Part shown: one piece after another, positions 17,824-27,028 of the stretch
How positions within the stretch are numbered: position 1 is the stretch's first letter
Layout: the number at the start of each line of letters is the position of its first letter
Assembly (NCBI RefSeq): GCF_000719135.1
Contig: NZ_JOEK01000014.1
Span: 62,001-126,000 of the forward strand
Source: Streptomyces avicenniae
Lineage (GTDB): Bacteria > Actinomycetota > Actinomycetes > Streptomycetales > Streptomycetaceae
Direction of reading: 5' to 3'
Length of the DNA stretch: 64,000 nt
The notes under the pieces: model-generated
Told to the model about the DNA's origin: nothing
What the model saw: the letters and a program-made list of their open reading frames with translations, nothing else
The model's database searches: none
Translations under genes and position numbers: made by a program

Positions 17824-17829
17824 TACGGT
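17824..17829 (+). promoter_or_regulatory. -10 hexamer TACGGT, very short leader for the TAP-type hydrolase
   Basis: TACGGT lies 9 bases before the ATG at 17839. No ribosome site is present, so the leader is at most a few bases. Confidence 0.45.
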
Positions 17830-17838
17830 CTGTCTCCC

Positions 17839-19503
17839 ATGAAAAATGTGAAGACACGTACGCCGTTCGCACACAGGGGCCGCCGTCCGGGACGCGCGGC
17901 GGCGGCCCTCGCCGCGGTCGCGGCCGTCGCCCTGCTCGTCGGCGCCTGCACGAACGACACCCTCAGGCCCGGAGGCGTGCGGCCCACGGACGCCGCGTCC
18001 ACGGGGTCCACGGAGAGCTACGAGGGCCTGCCCGACGCGATAGGGCTCCAGGAGCTGTCCTGGGAGACCTGCCAGGAGCCGACCCCGATCCAGGGCACGG
18101 GAACGGGCACGGCCCCCGGCGAGGACTGGGAGTGCTCGACCCTCACCGTCCCGCTCGACTACGACGAGCCGGACGGCGGGACGATAGGCATAGCCCTGAT
18201 ACGCGCGGCCACCACCGCCCCCGCCGACGAGCGGATCGGCTCCCTCGTCTTCAACTTCGGCGGCCCCGGCGCGTCCGGCGTCGCCACGCTGCCCGCGTTC
18301 GAGGGGGAGTACGAGGCGCTGCGTGACGGCGGCTACGACCTGGTGAGCTTCGACCCGCGCGGGGTCGGCGAGAGCGCGGGCGTCGTCTGCCTCGACGCCG
18401 AGGCCGTGGACGAGCAGCAGCAGGAGGACACCGGCCCGCCGGAGACCGCGGCGGAGCTGGCCGAGGCCGACGCGCAGGACGCCGCGTACATAGCCGCCTG
18501 CGAGCGCAACGCGGGCGATCTCCTGCCCCACGTCTCCACCGCGAACGCCGCGCGCGACATGGACGTGCTGCGTCATGTCCTCGGCGACGCGCGGCTGCAC
18601 TACTTCGGCATCTCGTACGGCACGCAGCTCGGCGCCGTCTACGCCCACCTCTTCCCCGGCACGGTCGGCCGCACCGTCCTGGACGCCGTGGTGGACCCCT
18701 CGCCCGACGTGCTCACCCAGGTCGGCCTCCAGACCGAGGGCTTCCAGCTGGCGCTGGACCACTACCTCGCGGACTGCGCCGAGCACGAGGGCGCCGACTG
18801 CCCCACCGGCACCGACCCGGCGGCGGGCGGCGCGGTGATCACCGACCTCCTGGACTCCCTGGAGGACGCCCCCCTGCCGACCTCGGACCCGGACGGGCGC
18901 GAGCTGACCTCCGGCCTGGCCATGACCGGCATCCTCTCCACCCTCTACTCCGAGGAGGCCTGGCAGTACCTCACCCAGGGCCTCCAGGAGGTCACGCTCC
19001 AGGGCACGGGCAACCTCCTGCTCCTCCTGGCCGACTTCTACAACGGGCGTGACAGCCAGGGCCGTTACAGCAACCAGGGCGACGCCTTCACCGCGATCCA
19101 GTGCGCCGACGACCCGGCGTCCGGCATGAGTGTGGAGGAGGCCAGGGAGCACGAGGACGAACTCCTCGCCCTCTCCCCCGTCTTCGGCGAGATGATGATG
19201 TGGGGCCTGACCGGCTGCGGCGACTGGCCCGTGCCCGCCGCGGAGACGGAGCGGCCCGAGTACGGCGCGCCCGACGCGGCCTCGCCCGTCCTGCTGGTCG
19301 CCACGACCGGCGACCCGGCCACGCCGTACGAGGGCGCGGCCCGCATGCAGGAGGCCATCGGCGGCCCGGACGTCGCGCCGCTGCTCAGCTACGACGGCGA
19401 GGGCCACAGCGCGTACACGACGGGCGACGAGTGCGTCGTCGGGACGGTCAACGCGCATCTGCTGGAGGGCACCGTGCCGGAGGACGGCACGCGCTGCGGG
19501 TGA
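17839..19503 (+). CDS. secreted alpha/beta hydrolase, TAP-like (tripeptidyl aminopeptidase family) lipoprotein
   Basis: A 554-residue extracellular serine hydrolase of the TAP/Slp peptidase family. A signal peptide with lipobox LVGAC (Cys37) predicts a membrane-anchored lipoprotein. The nucleophile is in GISYGT, the oxyanion region is NFGGPGASG, the acid lies in TTGDPATPYEGA and the catalytic His in GEGHSAY. A TAP-like C-terminal domain covers about the last 110 residues. Family members remove N-terminal tripeptides; whether this one is a peptidase or esterase is not settled by sequence. It converges on the amidohydrolase with only 13 bases between stops. Confidence 0.88.
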   Translation: MKNVKTRTPFAHRGRRPGRAAAALAAVAAVALLVGACTNDTLRPGGVRPTDAASTGSTESYEGLPDAIGLQELSWETCQEPTPIQGTGTGTAPGEDWECSTLTVPLDYDEPDGGTIGIALIRAATTAPADERIGSLVFNFGGPGASGVATLPAFEGEYEALRDGGYDLVSFDPRGVGESAGVVCLDAEAVDEQQQEDTGPPETAAELAEADAQDAAYIAACERNAGDLLPHVSTANAARDMDVLRHVLGDARLHYFGISYGTQLGAVYAHLFPGTVGRTVLDAVVDPSPDVLTQVGLQTEGFQLALDHYLADCAEHEGADCPTGTDPAAGGAVITDLLDSLEDAPLPTSDPDGRELTSGLAMTGILSTLYSEEAWQYLTQGLQEVTLQGTGNLLLLLADFYNGRDSQGRYSNQGDAFTAIQCADDPASGMSVEEAREHEDELLALSPVFGEMMMWGLTGCGDWPVPAAETERPEYGAPDAASPVLLVATTGDPATPYEGAARMQEAIGGPDVAPLLSYDGEGHSAYTTGDECVVGTVNAHLLEGTVPEDGTRCG

Positions 19504-19516
19504 CCCGGGAGGCGCG

Positions 19517-20569
19517 CTACGGCGCGTCGCCCAGCCGGTAGACCTGCCGCGCGGTTCCTCCGGCGACCTGCCGGGCGATCCGCGCGGCCTCGGCGGCGGG
19601 GAGGCCGTCGAGCGCCGCCTGCATCGCCCGCAGGAACCCCCGCGCACGGACGAGGTGCAGCTCGGGGAGCGTCCCCGCGCCGGTGGAGAAGAGGAGCTTG
19701 CCGGGCGGCGCCTGCGCGAGGGCGTCCGCCGGGTCGGGCCCGGCGTCGGCGTGGACGTGCGGGAAGACGGCGGCGAGCCGCGCCGCCGCGCCGTGGTGGG
19801 CGCGGCCGGGGAGCAGGACGAGGGTCCCGGCCCCGGCCGTCGCGTGCAGCAGCGGCGTGAGCGGCAGCGGGTCGTCGCAGTGCAGCTGGACGGGCCGTCC
19901 GGTGGCCAGCGCGCCCCACAGCAGGTGCGAGGTCAGCGTGGGCTCGGGGCGCCTGGGCCGCCGTGGGTCGGCGAGCCAGCGGGCCGCCGCCCGCCGTACG
20001 GCGGTGGGTTCGGGCAGGCCGCCGCCCGCGAGCCCGTCGGCGGCGCAGACGAACGCGGCGGCGTCACGGGCCGCCGCGACCAGTGCCTCGGCGGCCCGGT
20101 CGAGGAAGGCGCGGGGCGAGCCCGCGGCGAGGGCGGCCCGTTCGGCGAGCGCGGCGAGCCCGGCGAGCGGGTGGGCGGCGCCTCCGGCCGCCGAGGCCAT
20201 GTCGCCCGGCCCGGTCAGCTCCCCGCCGTCGCCGCCGTCCGTGCCGCCGGGGCCCGCGCCCTCGGCCAGCAGGAAGACGCGGATGCCACTGCCGCGCAGC
20301 AGCAGGCGACCGGCCGCGTACGCGCCCAGCTCGCGCCGTCGCGCGAGGTACCGCACGGCCGGGGTGTCCGGGTCGAGACCGAGCAGCGGCGCGCAGTGCC
20401 GGAGCAGCGCGCCGCCCGCCCCCGCGTCGAGGGGGCCGTCCCGCCCGGCTCCCTCCGGCACACCGGTCGCCGCGGCGAGGCGGCGGGTGAAGGCACCGAG
20501 CCCCAGCTCGCCGTGGAGCACGCCGTGGCTGTACTGGTCCACGAGGGGCGTTGCGCGCATGTCCCCCAT
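19517..20569 (-). CDS. amidohydrolase family protein
   Basis: A 350-residue probable cytoplasmic metal-dependent hydrolase of the amidohydrolase_2 (TIM barrel) type. The N-terminal VDQYSHG replaces the usual HxH, and later features are the HCDDP strand, the segment PHVHADAG and LLFSTGAGTLPELH near the C-terminus, where family members have an active-site aspartate. The weakened first metal motif (QYSHG) makes catalysis uncertain. I start it at the ATG at 20569; the ATG three codons later is equally possible. It follows a 131-residue unknown gene by 31 bases and may share its transcript. Confidence 0.7.
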   Translation of the reverse strand: MGDMRATPLVDQYSHGVLHGELGLGAFTRRLAAATGVPEGAGRDGPLDAGAGGALLRHCAPLLGLDPDTPAVRYLARRRELGAYAAGRLLLRGSGIRVFLLAEGAGPGGTDGGDGGELTGPGDMASAAGGAAHPLAGLAALAERAALAAGSPRAFLDRAAEALVAAARDAAAFVCAADGLAGGGLPEPTAVRRAAARWLADPRRPRRPEPTLTSHLLWGALATGRPVQLHCDDPLPLTPLLHATAGAGTLVLLPGRAHHGAAARLAAVFPHVHADAGPDPADALAQAPPGKLLFSTGAGTLPELHLVRARGFLRAMQAALDGLPAAEAARIARQVAGGTARQVYRLGDAP

Positions 20570-20600
20570 AACGTGCGAAACCACTCCCAGGTGTCGGGGC

Positions 20601-20996
20601 TCAGGCGGTGTGCCGCCCTCCGCCGATCTGTATGCCCGCCATGCGGGACCACTCGTAGGGCCCCGTGCGCAGCCGCGCGGCCGTCTCGCCGTCCAGCGCC
20701 TCGCGGAGCGTGACGCCCGCCGCCTCCGCGGCGTCGGCCAGGTCGGCCCTGCTGGGCGCGACCACGTCGCCCCAGGCGCCGTCCGCGCCGACGAGGACGA
20801 GACGGTGGCCGCGCGCGCCGAGGTACGCGATCTGCCCCTCGGTCCCGGCGGCGCCGCCGTGGGCGGCGGCGAAGGACCGTACGCGCTTCGCGAGCCGCGC
20901 GACGCGGCGGCCGGTCCCGCCGCCGTCCCCCACGGGGGCGGCGGTCTCCGCTGGCGTCCCGGCCGGGGCCGGGGTGTTCTCACCGGTGTCAGCCAT
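20601..20996 (-). CDS. conserved hypothetical protein
   Basis: A 131-residue protein of unknown function. The N-terminal 30 residues are Ala/Pro/Gly-rich and probably disordered; the remainder (about 40-131) looks like a small alpha/beta fold with motifs RRVARLAKRVRSF, YLGARGHRLVLVG and GPYEWSRMAGIQ. There is no membrane segment. The ATG at 20996 is preferred over one 9 bases upstream because TAGCAT lies exactly 7 bases before it. Confidence 0.65.
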   Translation of the reverse strand: MADTGENTPAPAGTPAETAAPVGDGGGTGRRVARLAKRVRSFAAAHGGAAGTEGQIAYLGARGHRLVLVGADGAWGDVVAPSRADLADAAEAAGVTLREALDGETAARLRTGPYEWSRMAGIQIGGGRHTA

Positions 20997-21003
20997 ACGC
21001 CTC

Positions 21004-21009
21004 ATGCTA
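21004..21009 (-). promoter_or_regulatory. -10 hexamer TAGCAT, leaderless start for the gene at 20996
   Basis: TAGCAT on the minus strand, then 7 bases, then ATG. This decides between two nearby in-frame ATGs. Confidence 0.6.
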
Positions 21010-21036
21010 CTGCCCGGTAGCCGGGCGGGCGCGGGG

Positions 21037-21978
21037 TCAGCTGATGAACGGGTCCAGGGCGACGGCGAGGAAGACGAGCGAGACGTAGGTGATCGACCAG
21101 TGGAACAGCCGCATCTCCTTCAGCTTCGCGCCCCGCACGCCCGCCCGGGCCCTGGCCTGGAGCGCGTGCGCCTCCCACAGCCACCAGCAGCCCGCCGCCG
21201 CGGCGACCGCCGTGTAGAACCAGCCCGCGTAGCCGAGCGGCCACAGCAGCAGGGAGACGCCGACCATGATCCAGCTGTAGACGACGATCTGGCGGGCGAC
21301 CACGGTGTTCGCCGCGATGACCGGCAGCATCGGGACGCCGACCCGCGCGTAGTCCTCCTTCACCTTCATCGACAGCGGCCAGTAGTGCGGCGGCGTCCAG
21401 AAGAAGATGACGAGGAAGAGGACGGCCGCACCCCACGACAGCGTGCCGGTGACCGAGGACCAGCCGATGAGGACCGGGAGGCAGCCCGCGATGCCGCCCC
21501 ACACGATGTTCTGTGACGTGCGTCGCTTCAGGAGCATCGTGTAGACGACCACGTAGAAGAGGAGCGCACCGAGCGACAGGGCGGCGGACGCCCAGTTGAC
21601 GAGCAGCCCGAACCAGAGCGTCGAGACGACGGCGAGCGACATCCCGAAGACCAGCGCCTCGGCGGGACGCAGGACACCGGTGACGAGCGGACGGTTGCGG
21701 GTGCGATCCATCAACGCGTCGATGTCACGGTCGATGTACATGTTCAGCGCGTTGGCGCCGCCCGCCGACAGGTAGCCGCCGACACAGGTGGCGAGCACCA
21801 GCCACAGGTCGGGGACGCCGCCTTCCGCGAGGAACATGACGGGCACGGTCGTGATCAGGAGCAGTTCGATGATGCGCGGCTTCGTCAGCGCGACGAACGC
21901 CTTGACCCGGGCTCCCGCGGTCACGTGGTCTGAGCCCTGCCGGCGTTCTGCCACGGGACGGGAATCGACGGCCGTCAC
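21037..21978 (-). CDS. ctaB: protoheme IX farnesyltransferase (heme O synthase)
   Basis: A 313-residue UbiA-family prenyltransferase with nine predicted helices, which adds a farnesyl group to heme B to give heme O. The first Asp-rich motif, [14 protein letters not shown], and the [13 protein letters not shown] segment are characteristic. The GTG at 21978 is chosen because AGGGG lies 6 bases upstream and the N-terminus matches relatives; the frame stays open further upstream. Its product is the substrate of CtaA. It is divergent from the tkt operon. Confidence 0.93.
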   Translation of the reverse strand: MTAVDSRPVAERRQGSDHVTAGARVKAFVALTKPRIIELLLITTVPVMFLAEGGVPDLWLVLATCVGGYLSAGGANALNMYIDRDIDALMDRTRNRPLVTGVLRPAEALVFGMSLAVVSTLWFGLLVNWASAALSLGALLFYVVVYTMLLKRRTSQNIVWGGIAGCLPVLIGWSSVTGTLSWGAAVLFLVIFFWTPPHYWPLSMKVKEDYARVGVPMLPVIAANTVVARQIVVYSWIMVGVSLLLWPLGYAGWFYTAVAAAAGCWWLWEAHALQARARAGVRGAKLKEMRLFHWSITYVSLVFLAVALDPFIS

Positions 21979-22359
21979 GGACACCCCTGGTTGTACGACA
22001 TCGGCGGAATTACCAGTGAAAGGTTGCGCTGCGGAGAGCTGCGCAGACGCGAATGCGGTCCGGTGAACCGCCGGGTGGGACTTCGCGTACACCCCGTCAC
22101 TCTAGACGCCCGGATTACGCGGCTTGTCGCCGGGCCCCCCATCCGGCCCCGGCGCGGCCGACCGCGGGCGGGGCCCACCCGGCGTGCCGGACGGGCCGAT
22201 CCGGGGCACCCTGGAAGCGTCGTCGGGTACCCTCTCGCCGCCAGGTGGCGGAAGGGCCGGAGGTAGGCTCGGACCGGCCCGGTGAGCCGTCACTCCGCCG
22301 CCAGGCGGAGCGGTCCCGTCACCGGCCCTGACAGACGCGGAGAGGAGCCCTGACGCAGG
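21979..22359. other. intergenic region between ctaB and tkt (381 bp)
   Basis: No gene is seen. It holds both divergent promoters. For ctaB a minus-strand TAGAGT is visible near 22103-22108. For tkt a TAGGCT is at 22264-22269, with the structured leader described separately. A small hairpin CCGCC-AGGT-GGCGG lies at 22238-22251. Confidence 0.5.
22264..22327 (+). promoter_or_regulatory. tkt promoter and nested stem-loop 5' leader
   Basis: TAGGCT at 22264-22269 would start transcription near 22276. From that point GGCCCGGTGA (22276-22285) pairs with TCACCGGCC (22319-22327) with one bulged C. It encloses a second perfect stem CTCCGCC/GGCGGAG (22293-22299 and 22304-22310, loop GCCA). The ribosome site AGAGGAG follows at 22341-22347. 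Function as a regulatory leader is inferred. Confidence 0.45.
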
Positions 22360-24438
22360 GTGAGCAGCAAGGCGACCACCTCAGACCTCGAATGGACCGA
22401 CCTGGACGAACGCGCCGTGGACACCGCCCGTGTCCTCGCGGCGGACGCCGTCCAGAAGGTCGGCAACGGTCACCCCGGCACGGCCATGAGCCTGGCACCG
22501 GCGGCCTACCTGGTGTTCCAGAAGCTCATGCGCCATGACCCGTCGGACCCGGACTGGACCGGCCGCGACCGTTTCGTCCTGTCCGTCGGCCACACGAGCC
22601 TGACGCTCTACATCCAGCTCTACCTGGCCGGGTACGGCCTGACCCTCGACGACCTCAAGTCCTTCCGCACCTGGGGCAGCCGGACGCCGGGCCACCCGGA
22701 GTACGGGCACACCGTCGGCGTCGAGACCACCACGGGGCCGCTCGGCCAGGGCGTCGCCAACGCCGTGGGGATGGCCATGGCCGCCCGCTACGAGCGCGGC
22801 CTGTTCGACCCCGAGGCGGAGCCGGGCACGTCCCCCTTCGACCACACCGTCTGGGCCGTCGCCGGTGACGGCTGCCTCCAGGAGGGCGTGGCCGCCGAGG
22901 CCGCCTCCCTGGCGGGGCACCAGAAGCTGGGCAACCTCGTCCTGCTGTACGACGACAACCACATCTCCATCGAGGGCGACACGGCGACGGCCTTCTCCGA
23001 GGACGTCCTCGGCCGCTTCGAGGCGTACGGCTGGCACGTCCAGCGCGTAGCGCCGAAGGAGAGCGGCGACCTCGACCCGGCCGCGCTGTACGAGGCGTTC
23101 ACCGCCGCCCGCGCGGAGACGGGGCGTCCGTCCCTCATCGCCGCCCGCTCCATCATCGCCTGGCCCGCCCCGAGCGCGCAGAACACCGAGGCGGCGCACG
23201 GCTCGGCGCTGGGCGCCGATGAGGTCGCGGCCACCAAGCGCGTCCTCGGGTTCGACCCCGACGCCGACTTCGCCGTGGACGACGCCGTCCTCGCGCACGC
23301 GCGGCTGGCCGTCGAGCGCGGCCGTGAGGAGCACGCGGCCTGGGACAAGCGGTTCACCGCCTGGCGCGAGGCCAACCCGGAGCGCGCCGCCGAGTTCGAC
23401 CGGGTGCGCGCCGGTGAGCTGCCCGACGGCTGGGAGAAGGCGCTGCCGGTCTTCGACGCGGGCTCGCAGGTCGCCACGCGCAAGGCGTCGGGCGAGGTGC
23501 TGAAGAAGCTCGGCGGCGTGCTGCCCGAGCTGTGGGGCGGCTCGGCCGACCTCGCGGGCTCCAACAACACGACGATCGACGCCTCCTCGTCCTTCCTCCC
23601 CACGGGCAACCCGCTGCCCGAGGCCGACCCGTACGGCCGCACCGTGCACTTCGGCATCCGCGAGCACGCCATGGGCTCGGCGATGAACGGCATCGCGCTG
23701 CACGGCAACACGCGGATCTACGGCGGCACGTTCCTCGTCTTCTCCGACTACATGCGCCCCGCCGTGCGGCTCGCCGCGCTGATGAAGCTGCCGGTGACGT
23801 ACGTGTGGACGCACGACTCGATCGGTCTGGGCGAGGACGGGCCGACGCACCAGCCCGTCGAGCACCTGGCGGCGCTGCGTGCCATCCCGGGCCTCAACGT
23901 CGTGCGCCCGGCCGACGCGAACGAGACGTCGATCGTCTGGCGCGAGATCCTGGAGCGCCACGGCAGGGCCCCCGCGCCGCACGGTCTCGCCCTGACCCGG
24001 CAGAACGTGCCGACGTACGCGCCGAACGACGCGGCGGCCAAGGGCGGTTACGTCCACACCGAGGCCGAGGGCGGCGCGGCCCGCGTCGTGCTCATCGGCA
24101 CCGGTTCCGAGCTGCACCTGGCCGTGGCCGCGCGCGAGGCGCTCCAGGCCGAGGGCGTGCCCACGCGCGTCGTGTCGATGCCGTGCGCCGAGTGGTTCGA
24201 CGAGCAGGACGAGGCGTACCGGGACAGTGTGCTGCCCCCGGCCGTCGCCGCCCGCGTGGCGGTCGAGGCGGGCATCGGGCTGACCTGGCACCGTTACGTG
24301 GGCGGGGCGGGGCGTGTGGTGTCGCTCGAACACTTCGGTGCCTCGGCCGACTACCAGACCCTGTACCGCGAGTTCGGCATCACCCCGGAGGCGGTCGCGC
24401 AGGCCGCGCGGGAAGCCCTCTCGGCCGCCGAGCGCTGA
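22360..24438 (+). CDS. tkt: transketolase
   Basis: A 692-residue thiamine-diphosphate enzyme that moves two-carbon units between sugar phosphates in the non-oxidative pentose phosphate pathway. The TPP/metal motif starts GDGCLQEG near residue 168 and ends in the DDNHISI asparagine. Substrate-site histidines are in [10 protein letters not shown] and VGHTSLT, and the pyrimidine domain contains FGIREHAMG. Length is normal. It starts with GTG; AGAGGAG lies 12 bases upstream. First gene of tkt-tal-zwf-opcA-pgl. Confidence 0.96.
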   Translation: MSSKATTSDLEWTDLDERAVDTARVLAADAVQKVGNGHPGTAMSLAPAAYLVFQKLMRHDPSDPDWTGRDRFVLSVGHTSLTLYIQLYLAGYGLTLDDLKSFRTWGSRTPGHPEYGHTVGVETTTGPLGQGVANAVGMAMAARYERGLFDPEAEPGTSPFDHTVWAVAGDGCLQEGVAAEAASLAGHQKLGNLVLLYDDNHISIEGDTATAFSEDVLGRFEAYGWHVQRVAPKESGDLDPAALYEAFTAARAETGRPSLIAARSIIAWPAPSAQNTEAAHGSALGADEVAATKRVLGFDPDADFAVDDAVLAHARLAVERGREEHAAWDKRFTAWREANPERAAEFDRVRAGELPDGWEKALPVFDAGSQVATRKASGEVLKKLGGVLPELWGGSADLAGSNNTTIDASSSFLPTGNPLPEADPYGRTVHFGIREHAMGSAMNGIALHGNTRIYGGTFLVFSDYMRPAVRLAALMKLPVTYVWTHDSIGLGEDGPTHQPVEHLAALRAIPGLNVVRPADANETSIVWREILERHGRAPAPHGLALTRQNVPTYAPNDAAAKGGYVHTEAEGGAARVVLIGTGSELHLAVAAREALQAEGVPTRVVSMPCAEWFDEQDEAYRDSVLPPAVAARVAVEAGIGLTWHRYVGGAGRVVSLEHFGASADYQTLYREFGITPEAVAQAAREALSAAER

Positions 24439-24473
24439 CACCGATACACCGACAAGCAGGAGATGCGATTCTC

Positions 24474-25595
24474 ATGACCGACGCACTCAAGCGCCTCTCC
24501 GACGAGGGTGTGGCGATCTGGCTGGACGACCTGTCGCGCGGCCGGATCTCCTCGGGCAACCTCGGCGAACTGCTCGACCAGCAGCACGTGGTGGGTGTGA
24601 CGACCAACCCCTCCATCTTCCAGAAGGCGATCTCCGAGGGCGAGGGCTACGACGAGCAGCTGTCCGACCTCGCCGCCCGCCGGGTCACGGTGGAGGAGGC
24701 GGTGCGCATGATCACCACCGCCGACGTACGGGACGCCGCCGACGTGCTGCGCCCGGTGTACGAGGCCACCGGCGGTCTCGACGGCCGGGTCTCCATCGAG
24801 GTGGACCCGCGGCTGGCGCACGACACCGAGGCGACCGTCGCCGAGGCCAAGCAGCTCGCCTGGCTGGTGGACCGGCCCAACACGTTCATCAAGATCCCCG
24901 CGACCCGCGCCGGTCTCCCGGCGATCGCCGAGACGATCGGGCGCGGCATCAGCGTGAACGTGACGCTGATCTTCTCGCTGGAGCGCTACCGCGAGGTGAT
25001 GGACGCCTACCAGACCGGTCTTGAGCAGGCGAAGGCCCGGGGCCTGGACCTGTCCACGATCTACTCGGTCGCGTCGTTCTTCGTGTCCCGCGTGGACACC
25101 GAGATCGACAAGCGGCTCGACGCCGCGGGCACCCCCGAGGCCCTGAAGCTGAAGGGCAAGGCGGCCGTGGCGAACGCGCGGCTGGCGTACCAGGCGTACG
25201 AGGACGTCGTCGCCGCCGACCGCTGGCAGGCACTGTCCCGCGCCGGGGCCAACACCCAGCGGCCCCTGTGGGCCTCCACCGGCGTCAAGGACCCGGCGTA
25301 CAAGGACACCCTGTACGTGACCGACCTCGTCGCGCCAGGCACCGTCAACACGATGCCGGAGCCGACGCTGCGCGCCACCGAGGACCACGGCGAGATCACC
25401 GGCGACACGATCCGCGGCACGTACGAGGAGGCCCGCGCGGACCTGGACGCGCTGGCCGGGGTCGGCGTCTCCTACGACGACGTCGTGCAGGTCCTGGAGG
25501 ACGAGGGCGTGGAGAAGTTCGAGACCGCGTGGAACGGCCTGCTGGACTCCACCAAGGCCGAGCTGGAGCGCCTCGCCGGGACCGGGAAGGGCTGA
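24474..25595 (+). CDS. tal: transaldolase
   Basis: A 373-residue actinobacterial-type transaldolase that transfers the dihydroxyacetone unit between sugar phosphates. The Schiff-base lysine lies in [11 protein letters not shown] near residue 139. The [14 protein letters not shown] motif near the N-terminus and [11 protein letters not shown] are family signatures. The ATG at 24474 follows an AGCAGGAG ribosome site. It begins 35 bases after tkt and ends 7 bases before the zwf GTG. Confidence 0.96.
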   Translation: MTDALKRLSDEGVAIWLDDLSRGRISSGNLGELLDQQHVVGVTTNPSIFQKAISEGEGYDEQLSDLAARRVTVEEAVRMITTADVRDAADVLRPVYEATGGLDGRVSIEVDPRLAHDTEATVAEAKQLAWLVDRPNTFIKIPATRAGLPAIAETIGRGISVNVTLIFSLERYREVMDAYQTGLEQAKARGLDLSTIYSVASFFVSRVDTEIDKRLDAAGTPEALKLKGKAAVANARLAYQAYEDVVAADRWQALSRAGANTQRPLWASTGVKDPAYKDTLYVTDLVAPGTVNTMPEPTLRATEDHGEITGDTIRGTYEEARADLDALAGVGVSYDDVVQVLEDEGVEKFETAWNGLLDSTKAELERLAGTGKG

Positions 25596-25602
25596 CGGAC
25601 GG

Positions 25603-27028
25603 GTGAGCGACAGCCCGAAGCACCGCACGCGGGCGCGGGACGGGTTCACCAACCCGCTGCGCAGCGCGCAGGATCGGCGGCTGCCGAGGATCGCCGGGCC
25701 TTCCGGCCTGGTGATCTTCGGCGTCACCGGTGACCTCTCGCGCAAGAAGCTCATGCCGGCCGTCTACGACCTCTCGAACCGCGGGCTGCTGCCCCCGGGC
25801 TTCTCGTTGGTGGGCTTCGCCCGCCGCGACTGGGAGGACGAGGACTTCGCCCAGGTCGTGCACGACTCGGTGCAGCGGTACTCGCGCACGCCGTTCCGCG
25901 AGGAGGTGTGGCGGCAGCTGGCCGAGGGGATGCGGTTCGTCCCCGGCAACTTCGACGACGACGAGGCGTTCGGGAAGCTGCGCAACTGCATCGAGGAGCT
26001 GGACAAGGAGCACGGCACGGGCGGGAACTTCGCGTTCTACCTGTCGGTGCCGCCGAAGTTCTTCCCCACGGTGGTGCAGCAGCTCAAGCGGCACGGGCTG
26101 TCCGACCCGCCGTCGGGCTCGTGGCGGCGCGCGGTGATCGAGAAGCCGTTCGGCCGCGACCTGGAGTCGGCGCAGGAGCTGAACCAGATCGTCCACGAGG
26201 TGTTCCCGCCGGCCGAGGTGTTCAGGATCGACCACTACCTGGGGAAGGAGACGGTCCAGAACATCCTGGCGCTGCGGTTCGCCAACACGATGTTCGAGCC
26301 GATCTGGAACCGGGGTTATGTCGATCATGTCCAGATCACCATGGCCGAGGACATCGGCATCGGCGGGCGTGCCGGGTACTACGACGGCATCGGCTCCGCG
26401 CGTGACGTCATCCAGAACCACCTCCTCCACGGCCGGGTGGCAGGGCGGCGAGAAGGTGCCGGGCTACCTGGAGGAGGAGGGCATCGACTCGCAGTCGGTG
26501 ACCGACACCTACGCGGCGGTGAAGCTGGAGATCGACAACCGGCGCTGGGCCGGGGTGCCGTTCTACCTGCGCACGGGCAAGCGGCTCGGGCGGCGCGTGA
26601 CGGAGATCGCCGTGGTCTTCCAGCGGGCGCCGTACTCGCCGTTCGACGCGACGGAGACGCAGGAGCTGGGGCACAACGCGCTGGTCATCCGCGTCCAGCC
26701 GGACGAGGGCGTGACCGTGCGCTTCGGCTCCAAGGTGCCCGGCACGCAGATGGAGATCCGCGACGTCACGATGGACTTCGCGTACGGCGAGTCCTTCACC
26801 GAGTCCAGCCCCGAGGCGTACGAGCGCCTGCTGCTCGACGTCCTCCTCGGCGACGCCAACCTCTTCCCCCGCCACCAGGAGGTCGAGCGTTCCTGGGAGA
26901 TCCTCGACCCGGTCGAGTCCTTCTGGGCGCGGCACGGACGACCGGCCCCGTACGCCGCCGGTTCGTGGGGCCCGGCGGAGGCCGACGAGATGCTCGCACG
27001 CGACGGACGGAGCTGGCGCCGCCCATGA
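25603..27028 (+). pseudogene. zwf: glucose-6-phosphate 1-dehydrogenase, disrupted by an internal deletion and frameshift
   Basis: Zwf makes the first step of the pentose phosphate pathway. The N-terminal 275 codons are normal: the NADP site IFGVTGDLSRKKL, the active-site RIDHYLGKETVQN, and the text up to RDVIQNHLL. At about 26428 the frame breaks. Normal Zwf sequence resumes in another frame at 26435 (GWQGGEKVPGYLEEEG) and runs to the ATGA overlap with opcA, including GKRLGRRVTEIA. Roughly 45 residues expected between these points (the segment containing LLALTAMEEP and VRGQYA in relatives) are absent. The net loss must be 2 modulo 3, consistent with about 134 bases. No functional enzyme can be made from this copy. 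It may be a real loss or an assembly error. Confidence 0.88.

Noticed and set aside
17584..19647. 687-codon open frame antisense to the TAP-type hydrolase
   Set aside because: Same kind of shadow; the sense gene has lipobox, nucleophile, acid and histidine motifs.
22381..24441. 686-codon open frame antisense to tkt
   Set aside because: Composition is that of a reverse-strand shadow. It has no ribosome site or recognisable motif, and transketolase is certain.
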